Source: a virus. From it: a DNA stretch of 48,093 bases. The position numbers and the translations under genes are program-made. Location of the stretch: the IMG/VR virus record IMGVR_UViG_3300025120_013693, positions 1-48,093 of that record; one strand, written 5' to 3'. The notes under the pieces were generated by a model. It was not told the DNA's origin and did no database searches. It worked only from the letters and a program-made list of their open reading frames with translations. This document shows, piece after piece, positions 36,901 to 42,493 of the stretch. Positions within the stretch are counted from its first letter, which is position 1, and every line of letters starts with the position of its first letter.

Positions 36901-38600
36901 CTTGTTCCAGAACTTCCACTTGAACCATCATCTCCGCTGGTACCCGAAGTACCACTTGAACCAGAAGAACCATCTGCACCATCTATACCAGAAGTACCAG
37001 AAGAGCCACTTGTACCGTCTATACCACTTGTCCCTGAAGAACCACTTGAGCCTGCTGCTCCATCTATACCACTTGTTCCTGAAGAACCTGAGCTACCACT
37101 TGTTCCAGAAGAACCACTAGAACCTGAATCTCCACTCGTACCTGAAGTACCTGAAGAACCACTAGTTCCATCTATACCACTTGTTCCTGATGAACCACTT
37201 GTACCGTCTATTCCACTTGTTCCTGAAGATCCTGAAGTTCCATCTATACCTGAAGTTCCACTTGAACCGGAACTACCACTTGTTCCAGATGAACCACTTG
37301 AACCACTATCACCTGATGTTCCTGATGATCCGCTTGAACCATCTACACCTGAAGTACCAGAAGAGCCACTTGTACCATCTATACCTGATGTTCCACTTGA
37401 ACCAGAAGTTCCGTCTATACCTGAAGTACCTGAAGATCCACTTGAACCAGAATCACCTGTTACAACAAAAGAACAAATTACATCTTCTCCATCAGTAAAT
37501 GCACTTCCACCTGAAGCTTCATTACTTACTGCTAATGTCCACCAATCCCCATTATCTGTTAAATCTGTAATTGCAAATAAAACAAAATCATTTGTATTAA
37601 ATTTATCTGATATTCTTATGTGACCATTTACGGCACCTGTTGAAGCTTTTACTGTTTCTAAGAATGCTTCTATACTGTTACCAGCATCATCTGTTTGACT
37701 AATGTATACCGCTGTTGCAGAAGGCTGAGTAGAATTATTTAATTTTACTTTTCCTGAACCAGGATCTGATGTATCAGTATCTGTTTCAAAAGTATAATCA
37801 AACGAAGCACCACCAAATGAACCGTCTTGTCCTGAAGTACCAGAAGTACCTGAAGAACCACTTGTACCATCTATACCAGAAGTGCCTGAACTGCCACTTG
37901 AACCGGATGTGCCACTTGAACCAGAACTACCGCTTGTACCAGAAGAGCCACTTGAACCTGATGTACCACTAGAACCACTTGTTCCTGATGATCCACTTGA
38001 ACCATCCACACCACTTGTTCCTGAAGAGCCTGAAGTTCCATCTATACCTGAAGTTCCACTTGAACCACTTGATCCCGAAGTTCCACTTGAACCTGAAGAC
38101 CCATCTGCACCATCATCACCAGAAGTACCTGAAGTACCACTTGAACCTGAAGATCCACTTGTTCCTGATGAACCTGAAGACCCGCTTGTACCTGAACTAC
38201 CAGAAGTACCATCAATACCACTTGTTCCAGAAGAACCTGATGAACCTTCTATACCAGAAGTTCCAGAAGAACCACTAGTTCCTGAAGAGCCACTTGAACC
38301 ACCGCCACCATCAGAACCAGAAGTACCTGAAGTACCACTTGAACCTGAAGAACCACTAGTTCCTGAAGAACCTGATGATCCGCCTGCACCATCTATACCA
38401 GAAGTTCCGGATGTACCTGATGATCCACTTGAGCCTGAACTACCTGAATCGCCAGATGTTCCAGAAGTACCTGAAGATCCTGAAGAACCACTTGTTCCAG
38501 AGGACCCTGAGCTTCCATCTGAACCAGCACTTTCATCTAATACATTATAAGCGCCAACTTTTAAAGCATCTACAAATCTTACGTTATTCTGACTAGCCAT
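30366..38600 (-). CDS. Giant collagen-like (Gly-X-Y) tail fibre protein
   Basis: A 2744-aa fibre with a short N-terminus (ASQNNVRFVDALKVGAYNVLDE) that may anchor to the tail. It then has about 2000 residues with Gly at every third position, where X and Y are mainly Ser/Thr with Asp, Ala and Ile (SGSSGTSG, GIDGTSG units). Four copies of a ~125-aa beta-rich domain interrupt it at roughly 256-383, 885-1013, 1462-1589 and 2028-2158. Only about three prolines occur in the repeats, all near residues 2450-2550. The last ~180 residues are non-repetitive (ITKIGSASVTTTKVVYWTSG, VVRVVGYAVDSNTIWF), like C-terminal fibre trimerisation domains. If triple-helical throughout, the repeats would span roughly 0.6 micrometre (inference). 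The glycan operon follows, making these Ser/Thr the likely glycosylation targets. Confidence 0.85.
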   Translation of the reverse strand: MASQNNVRFVDALKVGAYNVLDESAGSDGSSGSSGTSGSSGSSGTSGTSGDSGSSGSSGSSGTSGTSGIDGAGGSSGSSGTSGSSGSSGTSGTSGSDGGGGSSGSSGTSGSSGTSGIEGSSGSSGTSGIDGTSGSSGTSGSSGSSGTSGSSGSSGTSGTSGDDGADGSSGSSGTSGSSGSSGTSGIDGTSGSSGTSGVDGSSGSSGTSGSSGTSGSSGSSGTSGSSGSSGTSGSSGSSGTSGIDGTSGSSGTSGTSGQDGSFGGASFDYTFETDTDTSDPGSGKVKLNNSTQPSATAVYISQTDDAGNSIEAFLETVKASTGAVNGHIRISDKFNTNDFVLFAITDLTDNGDWWTLAVSNEASGGSAFTDGEDVICSFVVTGDSGSSGSSGTSGIDGTSGSSGTSGIDGTSGSSGTSGVDGSSGSSGTSGDSGSSGSSGTSGSSGSSGTSGIDGTSGSSGTSGIDGTSGSSGTSGIDGTSGSSGTSGTSGDSGSSGSSGTSGSSGSSGTSGIDGAAGSSGSSGTSGIDGTSGSSGTSGIDGADGSSGSSGTSGTSGDDGSSGSSGTSGSSGSSGTSGIDGAAGSSGSSGTSGIDGTSGSSGTSGTDGAGGSSGSSGTSGSSGTSGSSGSSGTSGIDGSSGSSGTSGSSGTSGSSGSSGTSGVDGNDGSSGSSGTSGDSGSSGSSGTSGSSGSSGTSGTSGIDGTSGSSGTSGIDGTSGSSGTSGIDGAAGSSGSSGTSGDDGADGSSGSSGTSGSSGTSGSSGSSGTSGSSGSSGTSGDEGASGSSGSSGTSGIDGTSGSSGTSGIDGAAGSSGSSGTSGTSGVDGSSGSSGTSGSSGSSGTSGDSGSSGSSGTSGIDGTSGSSGTSGTDGSSGSSGTSGSSGTSGQDGSFGGATFDYTFDIDTTTSDPGSGDVKVNNSDQNTATAVYISQEDDAGNSIEAFLETVKASTGAVNGHIRISNKFDTTQFILWAITNLTDNGAWWTLAVTPEASSATSPFTNGEDVLCSFVVTGDSGSSGSSGTSGTSGSSGTSGSSGSSGTSGSSGTSGDDGADGSSGSSGTSGSSGSSGTSGDSGSSGSSGTSGIDGAAGSSGSSGTSGIDGTSGSSGTSGIDGAAGSSGSSGTSGDDGADGSSGSSGTSGDSGSSGSSGTSGSSGSSGTSGDDGTDGSSGSSGTSGIDGTSGSSGTSGIDGTSGSSGTSGIDGADGSSGSSGTSGSSGSSGTSGIDGAAGSSGSSGTSGTSGVDGSSGSSGTSGSSGSSGTSGIDGAAGSSGSSGTSGIDGTSGSSGTSGIDGTSGSSGTSGTSGVDGSSGSSGTSGSSGSSGTSGTSGDSGSSGSSGTSGTSGDDGSSGSSGTSGDSGSSGSSGTSGSSGSSGTSGSSGSSGTSGIDGTSGSSGTSGIDGTSGSSGTSGSSGTSGSSGSSGTSGTSGSSGTSGVDGADGSSGSSGTSGSSGSSGTSGSSGQDGSFGGASFDYTFKTDTNTSENPGTGNIRLNNSTQPSATVLSISQDDDDGNSIESFLQTVEASNSIPKGHVRLFDKDDASDFIVFAINNLVDQGDYWTLTVASEVQGGNALTDGEDIVASFVVTGDSGSSGSSGTSGSSGTSGSSGSSGTSGIDGAAGSSGSSGTSGTSGTSGDSGSSGSSGTSGSSGSSGTSGTSGIDGTSGSSGTSGTSGDDGADGSSGSSGTSGSSGTSGSSGSSGTSGSSGSSGTSGIDGTSGSSGTSGTSGDSGSSGSSGTSGSSGSSGTSGIDGTSGSSGTSGTSGDDGADGSSGSSGTSGSSGSSGTSGSSGTSGSSGSSGTSGVDGSSGSSGTSGDDGADGSSGSSGTSGSSGSSGTSGIDGAAGSSGSSGTSGTSGVDGSSGSSGTSGSSGSSGTSGSSGSSGTSGSSGSSGTSGIDGAAGSSGSSGTSGTSGDSGSSGSSGTSGSSGSSGTSGTSGVDGSSGSSGTSGSSGSSGTSGTSGDSGSSGSSGTSGSSGSSGTSGDDGADGSSGSSGTSGSSGTSGSSGSSGTSGSSGTSGSSGSSGTSGQDGSFGGATFDYTFDTNTATSDPGSGDVKLNKSSAQGQNTATAVYISQTDDNGNSLESFLETIDSSTSAIKGHIRISNKFDTTQFILFAIDELADNGAWWTLTVIPEASSAASPFTNGEDVLCSFVVTGDSGTSGSSGTSGSSGSSGTSGSSGSSGTSGTSGEQGAGGSSGSSGTSGSSGTSGSSGSSGTSGSSGSSGTSGIDGAAGSSGSSGTSGTSGSSGTSGSSGTSGSSGSSGTSGSSGSSGTSGIDGAGGSSGSSGTSGTSGNSGSSGSSGTSGSSGSSGTSGSSGSSGTSGDDGADGSSGSSGTSGSSGTSGSSGSSGTSGSSGSSGTSGDSGSSGSSGISGSDGSSGSSGISGSDGSSGSSGTSGSSGTSGSSGTSGSSGISGTDGSSGSSGNSGSSGSSGTSGSSGVSGSDGSSGSSGISGSDGSSGSSGISGSDGSSGSSGVSGGDGSPGSSGSSGVSGANGSSGSSGVSGGDGAPGSSGSSGISGNNGSSGSSGVSGGDGSPGSSGSSGTSGSSGTSGSSGTSGTATITGSTSNGVVVYGGSGASLTVSQFITVNAQGLSGNLLTLNNHSAIELDGSLTSLGSLSGIITKIGSASVTTTKVVYWTSGGDWAKTGANTESTSKGLLGYNASNSSATSSGIVLIGFVKQSSHGFTVGAPLYLSASAGTGNMSNTAPSSTGNVVRVVGYAVDSNTIWFNPDPTYIVIA
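32127..32517 (-). repeat. Fibre internal domain, copy 4
   Basis: About 130 residues from GSFGGATFDYTFDT to SFVVTGDSG, the fourth occurrence in the fibre. It shares FDYTF, AVYISQ(T/E)DD, NSLESFLETI, KGHIRIS and DNGAWWTLTV with the other copies and contains a small insertion (SSAQGQ) absent from copies 1 and 2. Confidence 0.8.
33834..34216 (-). repeat. Fibre internal domain, copy 3
   Basis: The most diverged of the four domain copies: FDYTFKTDTNTSENPG, VLSISQDDDDGNSIESFLQ, KGHVRLFDKDDASDF and DQGDYWTLTV. It keeps the same order of strands and the closing SFVVTGDSG. Confidence 0.8.
35562..35946 (-). repeat. Fibre internal domain, copy 2
   Basis: Very close to copies 1 and 4 (FDYTFDIDTTTSDPGSG, NGHIRISNKFDTTQF, DNGAWWTLAV, SFVVTGDSG). 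Much of the nucleotide sequence is also shared with copy 4, suggesting recent duplication or gene conversion inside the fibre gene. Confidence 0.8.
37452..37834 (-). repeat. Fibre internal domain, copy 1
   Basis: First domain copy from the N-terminus (FDYTFETDTDTSDPGSG, NGHIRISDKFNTNDF, DNGDWWTLAV, SFVVTGDSG). Gly-X-Y tracts of about 228, 500, 450, 440 and 405 residues lie before, between and after the four copies. Confidence 0.8.
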
Positions 38601-38603
38601 ATA

Positions 38604-39593
38604 TTAACTTTGTTTTAATTCACTACCACGCGTCACGTCGGAAATATTAGATAAATTTCCTTTATCTTCCCTTTGGCGCCTAGTTCTGCCATCTCTTGTT
38701 TTTGTTACATTACTTTCAAATATTTCTTCATTAGCTGTTGTTTCCATTTGAACAATAAATTTGCCTTTAGTGTTATATTTGTTTAATGATGTCATTTCTT
38801 TTTGTATTGTATCTGGTACAATATACCCCCTAAGTCTAATATTAAAATTACCTTTTACTAATCTATCTCTACCAGTTGTTAATTCTGTTGCAGTAGTAAA
38901 GGAATCAATAAAAGCTCTAAATTTAAATCTTTCTGGATTACCCCAATAAGCATCAGAAGCATATTCACAAGCTTCTATTATTTTATTTAGTTGTTCCATA
39001 TAATAAGTTTGGATTAAACAACTATATTCTATAGTTACAAAATCAGGAACAACAACAGCATACATCTGTTTTACTGGTTTTTTATTATTAATAGCTGCAA
39101 AATTGCTATAAAAATTTTTTGGATTATATGGTCTTTGAAAACTAGCATATAAATTAGGATCATTAGCATCAAGTTTATTATATACTGATCTATCTTTTGT
39201 TATTACATTTCTTTTAATAACAATAATAGGTAACATTATTGATCCTTTTTTATCTCTATAATATCCATCTCTTTGATATGATTTCCATCTTTCAGGAGAT
39301 CCATAAATTATCGGAACTTCTCTTCTTTCTCCATTTTGGTATACAAAAGGTTTAATAACATTTTCAAAGTAAAAAAATACAGCTTCATCTATATCCTTAA
39401 TACCAATTGAAAAAGGTTTTGTTGTATCACCTTTCCAAGATAATTTTTCTGATCTATTAAAAGGTATTCCTGTTTCATTTTCATTAATTTGTGCTGTAAT
39501 ATTAGGATTACCATATCGTGCATCAGTTGGAGAATGTAAATCTCTACTAATTTCTTTTTGTGTTTTTGGTATAGGTTTTCTAATCTTTGCCAT
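38604..39593 (-). CDS. Tail completion / sheath stabiliser protein (gp15-like)
   Basis: A 329-aa protein resembling T4 gp15, which caps the tail and joins it to the neck. Its characteristic segments are EAVFFYFENVIKPFVYQNGERREVPIIYGSPERW (read as VFFYFENVIKPFVYQNGE and VPIIYGSPERW), LPIIVIKRN, VKQMYAVVVPDFVTIEYSC, and LRGYIVPD towards the end. The first ~45 residues are basic and polar. T4 gp15 is 272 aa, so this is somewhat longer. The stop lies 3 nt before the fibre start, and its ATG overlaps the stop of the gp14-like gene by 1 nt. Position after the other neck genes supports the call. Confidence 0.72.
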   Translation of the reverse strand: MAKIRKPIPKTQKEISRDLHSPTDARYGNPNITAQINENETGIPFNRSEKLSWKGDTTKPFSIGIKDIDEAVFFYFENVIKPFVYQNGERREVPIIYGSPERWKSYQRDGYYRDKKGSIMLPIIVIKRNVITKDRSVYNKLDANDPNLYASFQRPYNPKNFYSNFAAINNKKPVKQMYAVVVPDFVTIEYSCLIQTYYMEQLNKIIEACEYASDAYWGNPERFKFRAFIDSFTTATELTTGRDRLVKGNFNIRLRGYIVPDTIQKEMTSLNKYNTKGKFIVQMETTANEEIFESNVTKTRDGRTRRQREDKGNLSNISDVTRGSELKQS

Positions 39594-40123
39594 TAAAATC
39601 TTTCTATATAAGGTGAAATTGCAGGTTTATCTGCTGAAATATAATATGTTGATACTAATATTGATAAATTTGTTCCAAATAATTGTAGATTTGGATTTAA
39701 CGGATTATCTGTACCATCTGAATTATTATTAGGATAATCTGGGTTTTTACCACTCCAATATTGATTACCAACTGTACTTTGAACTCCATAATAACCCTCT
39801 TGATATAAAATTATATCTCCTACATCTGGTACTACGTTTGCGTCAACTAGATCATCTCTTAAGAAATAAAAATCAATTGATTGTTCAAATTGTATACCTT
39901 CTTCATTTTCAGGGTATTGTTGGTCTTGTCTACTTATTAAAACATTAAATAAAAAGGGACCATTATAAAATTTTTCATCAGCAGCTTCTCCATAAATATT
40001 TACTTTGGTTTCTTCTAATTTAAATTGATAGATAGCACATTGTTGAGTAATAACATTACCCATAACTTCTCTATTTAAATGTCTTACCAGAGAAACATCT
40101 CTCTGTCTTGCGAACATTGCCAT
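39593..40123 (-). CDS. Neck protein (gp14-like)
   Basis: A 176-aa protein consistent with the T4 neck protein gp14 family of marine T4-like phages. It has a short basic N-terminus (MAMFARQRDVSLVRHLNREVM), then IYQFKLEETKVNIYGEAADEKFY with the conserved N-x-Y-G-E turn. IDFYFLRDDLVDANVVPDVGD and IILYQEGYYGVQST follow. T4 gp14 is 256 aa, so this one is shorter. It overlaps the gp15-like start by 1 nt and the preceding stop lies 1-2 nt before its start, showing tight coupling. The match is by pattern and order, not detailed alignment. Confidence 0.62.
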   Translation of the reverse strand: MAMFARQRDVSLVRHLNREVMGNVITQQCAIYQFKLEETKVNIYGEAADEKFYNGPFLFNVLISRQDQQYPENEEGIQFEQSIDFYFLRDDLVDANVVPDVGDIILYQEGYYGVQSTVGNQYWSGKNPDYPNNNSDGTDNPLNPNLQLFGTNLSILVSTYYISADKPAISPYIERF

Positions 40124-40124
40124 A

Positions 40125-41318
40125 TTATCCTATATAAATTACACGTGGTACTTGATCTAATTCTTTTAGTACTGCATCTGCTTCTAAAACTTTTCTTTCT
40201 AACAATTTAGCTCTTGAAGTTTCATCAAAATATGCTCTTAATCTTTCTAATAAAGCTGTTTTTTCAGCAGTTGCTGCTGCTAAAAGATCAGCTTGATTTA
40301 ATGTCATATCAGCATTAGGAATAGGTACTGTACTATATTTACCCCTAACATACCCTAAAATTTCTTTACATAATGCTAATGTATATTCAAAAATCCATTG
40401 TCTACCTACTGAGTTAATTAATGCATAAGTAGGGTTTTGATAAGGAATATTTGAAACATTACTAATTAAACCTTCTGCACATTGAATACTGCTACTTATT
40501 CTATCATTTCTTTTAATATACTCAAACCATAAATTTCCACAGTGAAAACCATTATCTTCTTCATCCTCACCTACTCCACTTACTTCGTAAGGTCCTGGTA
40601 TTGGGAATATTCTAATTACATTGTTATGTATTTCAAAACTGTAATTAGATAATCTAACCATTTCATTTAATTCAATAGCTTGAATAACTTGCATATCATA
40701 ATTAAGTGGCATCATTAAATAACCACCTGCTCCTCCAAATCCACCTAGTCCCATTAAACCTGCTGCAGCAACACCACCAAAACCAAACCCATCAAAAGGA
40801 TCTAAATACCTAGCTGATGCTGGAACGGGTGTTTGATAAAATACTCTTTTTATTTCTATACTACCCGTTATACCCTGATCTTTTGCCCATACTTTTAAAT
40901 CATAATCCTGAACGCTAGAAGTTAAGGGTATACTTCCTTTATACCAAGTAACGTTTCCTCCTACACCTGCTTCTTCACCATATTGTTCTGACATTCTAAC
41001 TATAGTTTCAAAATTTGGTGAAATAATTGTTTCACTTAAATCTAATTCAGCATATGGTAAACCTGTAAGATCTAGTATATTTTCTCTAATAAGATAAGCA
41101 TATAACTCATTTCCATAAGTAGTTATAGCTTCTTCGAATGCAGTATAAATAGAACCTGATTGGAGTTCAACATCCATTAATGGGTACCCTAATCTTGTAG
41201 TTATAAATTTAGCTACTTTTAAACAATCAACTTGAAATTCAATATCATTATTGTAAAAGCCAAAAGCAGTGGCATTTGGATTCCATAAGGGATTACCATC
41301 ATAAATTGGAATATTCAT
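40125..41318 (-). CDS. Neck protein (gp13-like) with Gly-rich insertion
   Basis: A 397-aa head-neck connector candidate. It starts with a DCLKVAKFITTRLGYPLMDVELQ helix-turn segment and an AFEEAITTYGNELYAYLIRENIL helix (each shown in parts: LKVAKFITTRLGYPLMDVEL; FEEAITTYGNELYAYLI), typical of gp13-like proteins. Residues ~173-200 form an unusual Gly/Phe/Ala-rich hydrophobic stretch (FGFGGVAAAGLMGLGGFGG). The C-terminal half has a beta region (EIHNNVIRIFPIPGP) and ends with helical ALLERLRAYFDETSR. It leads the neck-tail completion set and has a late-type motif 10 nt before the ATG. Assignment to gp13 is by order and N-terminal pattern. Confidence 0.6.
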   Translation of the reverse strand: MNIPIYDGNPLWNPNATAFGFYNNDIEFQVDCLKVAKFITTRLGYPLMDVELQSGSIYTAFEEAITTYGNELYAYLIRENILDLTGLPYAELDLSETIISPNFETIVRMSEQYGEEAGVGGNVTWYKGSIPLTSSVQDYDLKVWAKDQGITGSIEIKRVFYQTPVPASARYLDPFDGFGFGGVAAAGLMGLGGFGGAGGYLMMPLNYDMQVIQAIELNEMVRLSNYSFEIHNNVIRIFPIPGPYEVSGVGEDEEDNGFHCGNLWFEYIKRNDRISSSIQCAEGLISNVSNIPYQNPTYALINSVGRQWIFEYTLALCKEILGYVRGKYSTVPIPNADMTLNQADLLAAATAEKTALLERLRAYFDETSRAKLLERKVLEADAVLKELDQVPRVIYIG

Positions 41319-41328
41319 AAGAATCTAG

Positions 41329-41343
41329 TTTTATTATAAATAT
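41329..41343 (-). promoter_or_regulatory. Late-type motif upstream of the neck genes
   Basis: Full copy of ATATTTATAATAAAA on the minus strand, 10 nt before the ATG at 41318, immediately after the terminator at 41345-41370. Confidence 0.55.
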
Positions 41344-41344
41344 G

Positions 41345-41370
41345 AAAAAAAAGACCTCAAATTGAGGCCT
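41345..41370 (-). terminator. Rho-independent terminator after the 97-aa gene
   Basis: The minus-strand RNA forms AGGCCUCA-AUU-UGAGGUCU followed by seven or more U. The 8-bp stem includes one G-U wobble that would be an A-C mismatch on the other strand, which sets the direction. It lies 27 nt past the stop at 41397. Confidence 0.83.
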
Positions 41371-41396
41371 TAAATTTTTATTTTATTTACTTTTTA

Positions 41397-41690
41397 TTAT
41401 GGGTTAAATATCATTAAATATCCAGAACCACTTGCGGATCCATCCCCACTACCTGATATCCAAAGTGAACCAGTTACTAAAGGTTCTGATGTGGATAAAT
41501 TTTCCCATCTAATTGAACTATCACCACTAGCACTTATAACTAAAGAGCCTGTTATTGTTACACTACCCGAAACTGTAAATGATCCAGATACATCGTGTGA
41601 CCCAGTAAAAAATCTAAAATTATTATCTAATTCGTCTATTGTTAAAGCTGATCCTTTCCCTCCGGAACCTGTTCTAAATGTTAATGCCAT
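41397..41690 (-). CDS. Small virion-type protein, 97 aa
   Basis: A 97-aa Gly/Ser-rich protein. The N-terminus FRTGSGGKGSALTIDELDNNFRF is a common start in marine phage fibre and capsid-decoration proteins (KGSALTIDELDNNFRFF is the core). The rest consists of short beta strands (GSFTVSGSVTITGSLVISASG) like fibre repeats. It lies between the capsid block and the neck genes, with its own late-type motif and a downstream terminator, so it forms a single-gene late unit. A head-fibre or decoration role is possible but unproven. Confidence 0.62.
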   Translation of the reverse strand: MALTFRTGSGGKGSALTIDELDNNFRFFTGSHDVSGSFTVSGSVTITGSLVISASGDSSIRWENLSTSEPLVTGSLWISGSGDGSASGSGYLMIFNP

Positions 41691-41705
41691 TTTTATTTAA
41701 TTTAA

Positions 41706-41720
41706 TTTTATTATAAATAT
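41706..41720 (-). promoter_or_regulatory. Late-type motif upstream of the 97-aa gene
   Basis: Full copy of ATATTTATAATAAAA on the minus strand, 15 nt before the ATG at 41690. Confidence 0.55.
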
Positions 41721-42262
41721 TAAGAAGAGCCTACAAGATACTCTATTCTAACGTCTGCGTTATTTGCTTTTGCTTTTATACTATAAAGCGATGAAAATGA
41801 TGAATAATACTGTATATCAACATACCCATCTACTACATAATCATAATAATTACTACTTTCAAATTGAGCATTAGATAACATCATTGATTTTCCTGCATCT
41901 AACCTAAATACACCTTCATCTCCTGATCCCACATTACCTGTATTAGGAGATTGAGCATCTGGGCTATCTTGGATTAAATAAATAGATACGTAATTAGTAC
42001 AATCTAAATTGGTAAATCTTAAATATTTAACAGTATCTCTTACAAATGAACCAGCTACTTGAGAAGCTTCATTATCAACAAATCTTAAAATTTCAACTCC
42101 TGTTCCCTCCCAATTTGCAGATATTGTATCTATTCTTCTTACTAATTGGTTTACATTAGCTATTTTTATATTATTTGTAGCAACTTCTTCATTGCCATTT
42201 GGTAAAGTTATGCTTTCACGTATAAAAACATCTAATGAACCTGTTGTAGTACACAATGCCAT
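41720..42262 (-). CDS. Putative virion protein, 180 aa
   Basis: A 180-aa beta-rich protein starting MALCTTTGSLDVFIRESITLPNG and ending with VDIQYYSSFSSLYSIKAKAN. The centre contains YLRFTNLDCTNYVSIYLIQD and FRLDAGKSMMLSNAQF, similar to small receptor- or head-decoration-type proteins of marine phages. It follows the capsid gene and terminator, and two late-type motif copies lie upstream (42270-42284 full, 42302-42311 core). The family is not recognised with certainty. Strong own signals suggest high late expression, fitting a decoration or fibre-related component. Confidence 0.6.
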   Translation of the reverse strand: MALCTTTGSLDVFIRESITLPNGNEEVATNNIKIANVNQLVRRIDTISANWEGTGVEILRFVDNEASQVAGSFVRDTVKYLRFTNLDCTNYVSIYLIQDSPDAQSPNTGNVGSGDEGVFRLDAGKSMMLSNAQFESSNYYDYVVDGYVDIQYYSSFSSLYSIKAKANNADVRIEYLVGSS

Positions 42263-42269
42263 AATTCTT

Positions 42270-42284
42270 TTTTATTATAAATAT
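42270..42284 (-). promoter_or_regulatory. Late-type motif upstream of the 180-aa gene
   Basis: Full copy of ATATTTATAATAAAA on the minus strand, 7 nt before the ATG at 42262. A second, core-only copy (ATATTTATAA) is at 42302-42311 further upstream. Confidence 0.55.
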
Positions 42285-42301
42285 GAAATGAATTGTTATA
42301 A

Positions 42302-42311
42302 TTATAAATAT
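42302..42311 (-). promoter_or_regulatory. Second late-type motif core in the capsid-downstream gap
   Basis: ATATTTATAA followed by TTATAAC on the minus strand, 39 nt before the ATG at 42262. It is possibly an alternative start point or a decayed duplicate of the motif at 42270-42284. Confidence 0.3.
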
Positions 42312-42442
42312 TAATTAAAAATATTTTATGTATTTTCTTGGAATATAATTATCTTCAGGGGGTAATATTACTATTATTATTAAATTGAGTAAATACGTAA
42401 ATATACATATAAAATTAAATATAAATATAAGGAGATAAGGAT

Positions 42443-42468
42443 AAAAAAACCCGGCAAAAAGCCGGGTT
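42443..42468 (-). terminator. Rho-independent terminator after the major capsid gene
   Basis: The minus-strand RNA forms AACCCGGC-UUUUU-GCCGGGUU followed by a U-run. The GC-rich 6-bp core extended by A-U pairs makes it the strongest hairpin in this AT-rich window. It starts 25 nt past the capsid stop at 42494. Confidence 0.88.
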
Positions 42469-42493
42469 ATTTTATTAAGAAAAGTAAATACTA

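Noticed and set aside
30971-38596. Long plus-strand open frames opposite the fibre gene (Leu/His/Asn-rich, and Pro-Glu-Val-Pro-rich ones at 36670-37623 and 37882-38550)
   Set aside because: They are antisense images of the Gly-X-Y codons. The minus-strand frame is continuous for 2744 codons with a sensible N- and C-terminus, and the plus-strand ones change with codon choice.
30366-38600. CRISPR array or satellite DNA
   Set aside because: The repeats are protein-coding with period 3 and 9 nt and synonymous variation; there is no conserved repeat/spacer alternation.
29628-38600. Diversity-generating retroelement next to the fibre
   Set aside because: I find no reverse transcriptase and no template/variable repeat pair biased to adenine sites; variation among the domain copies is ordinary.
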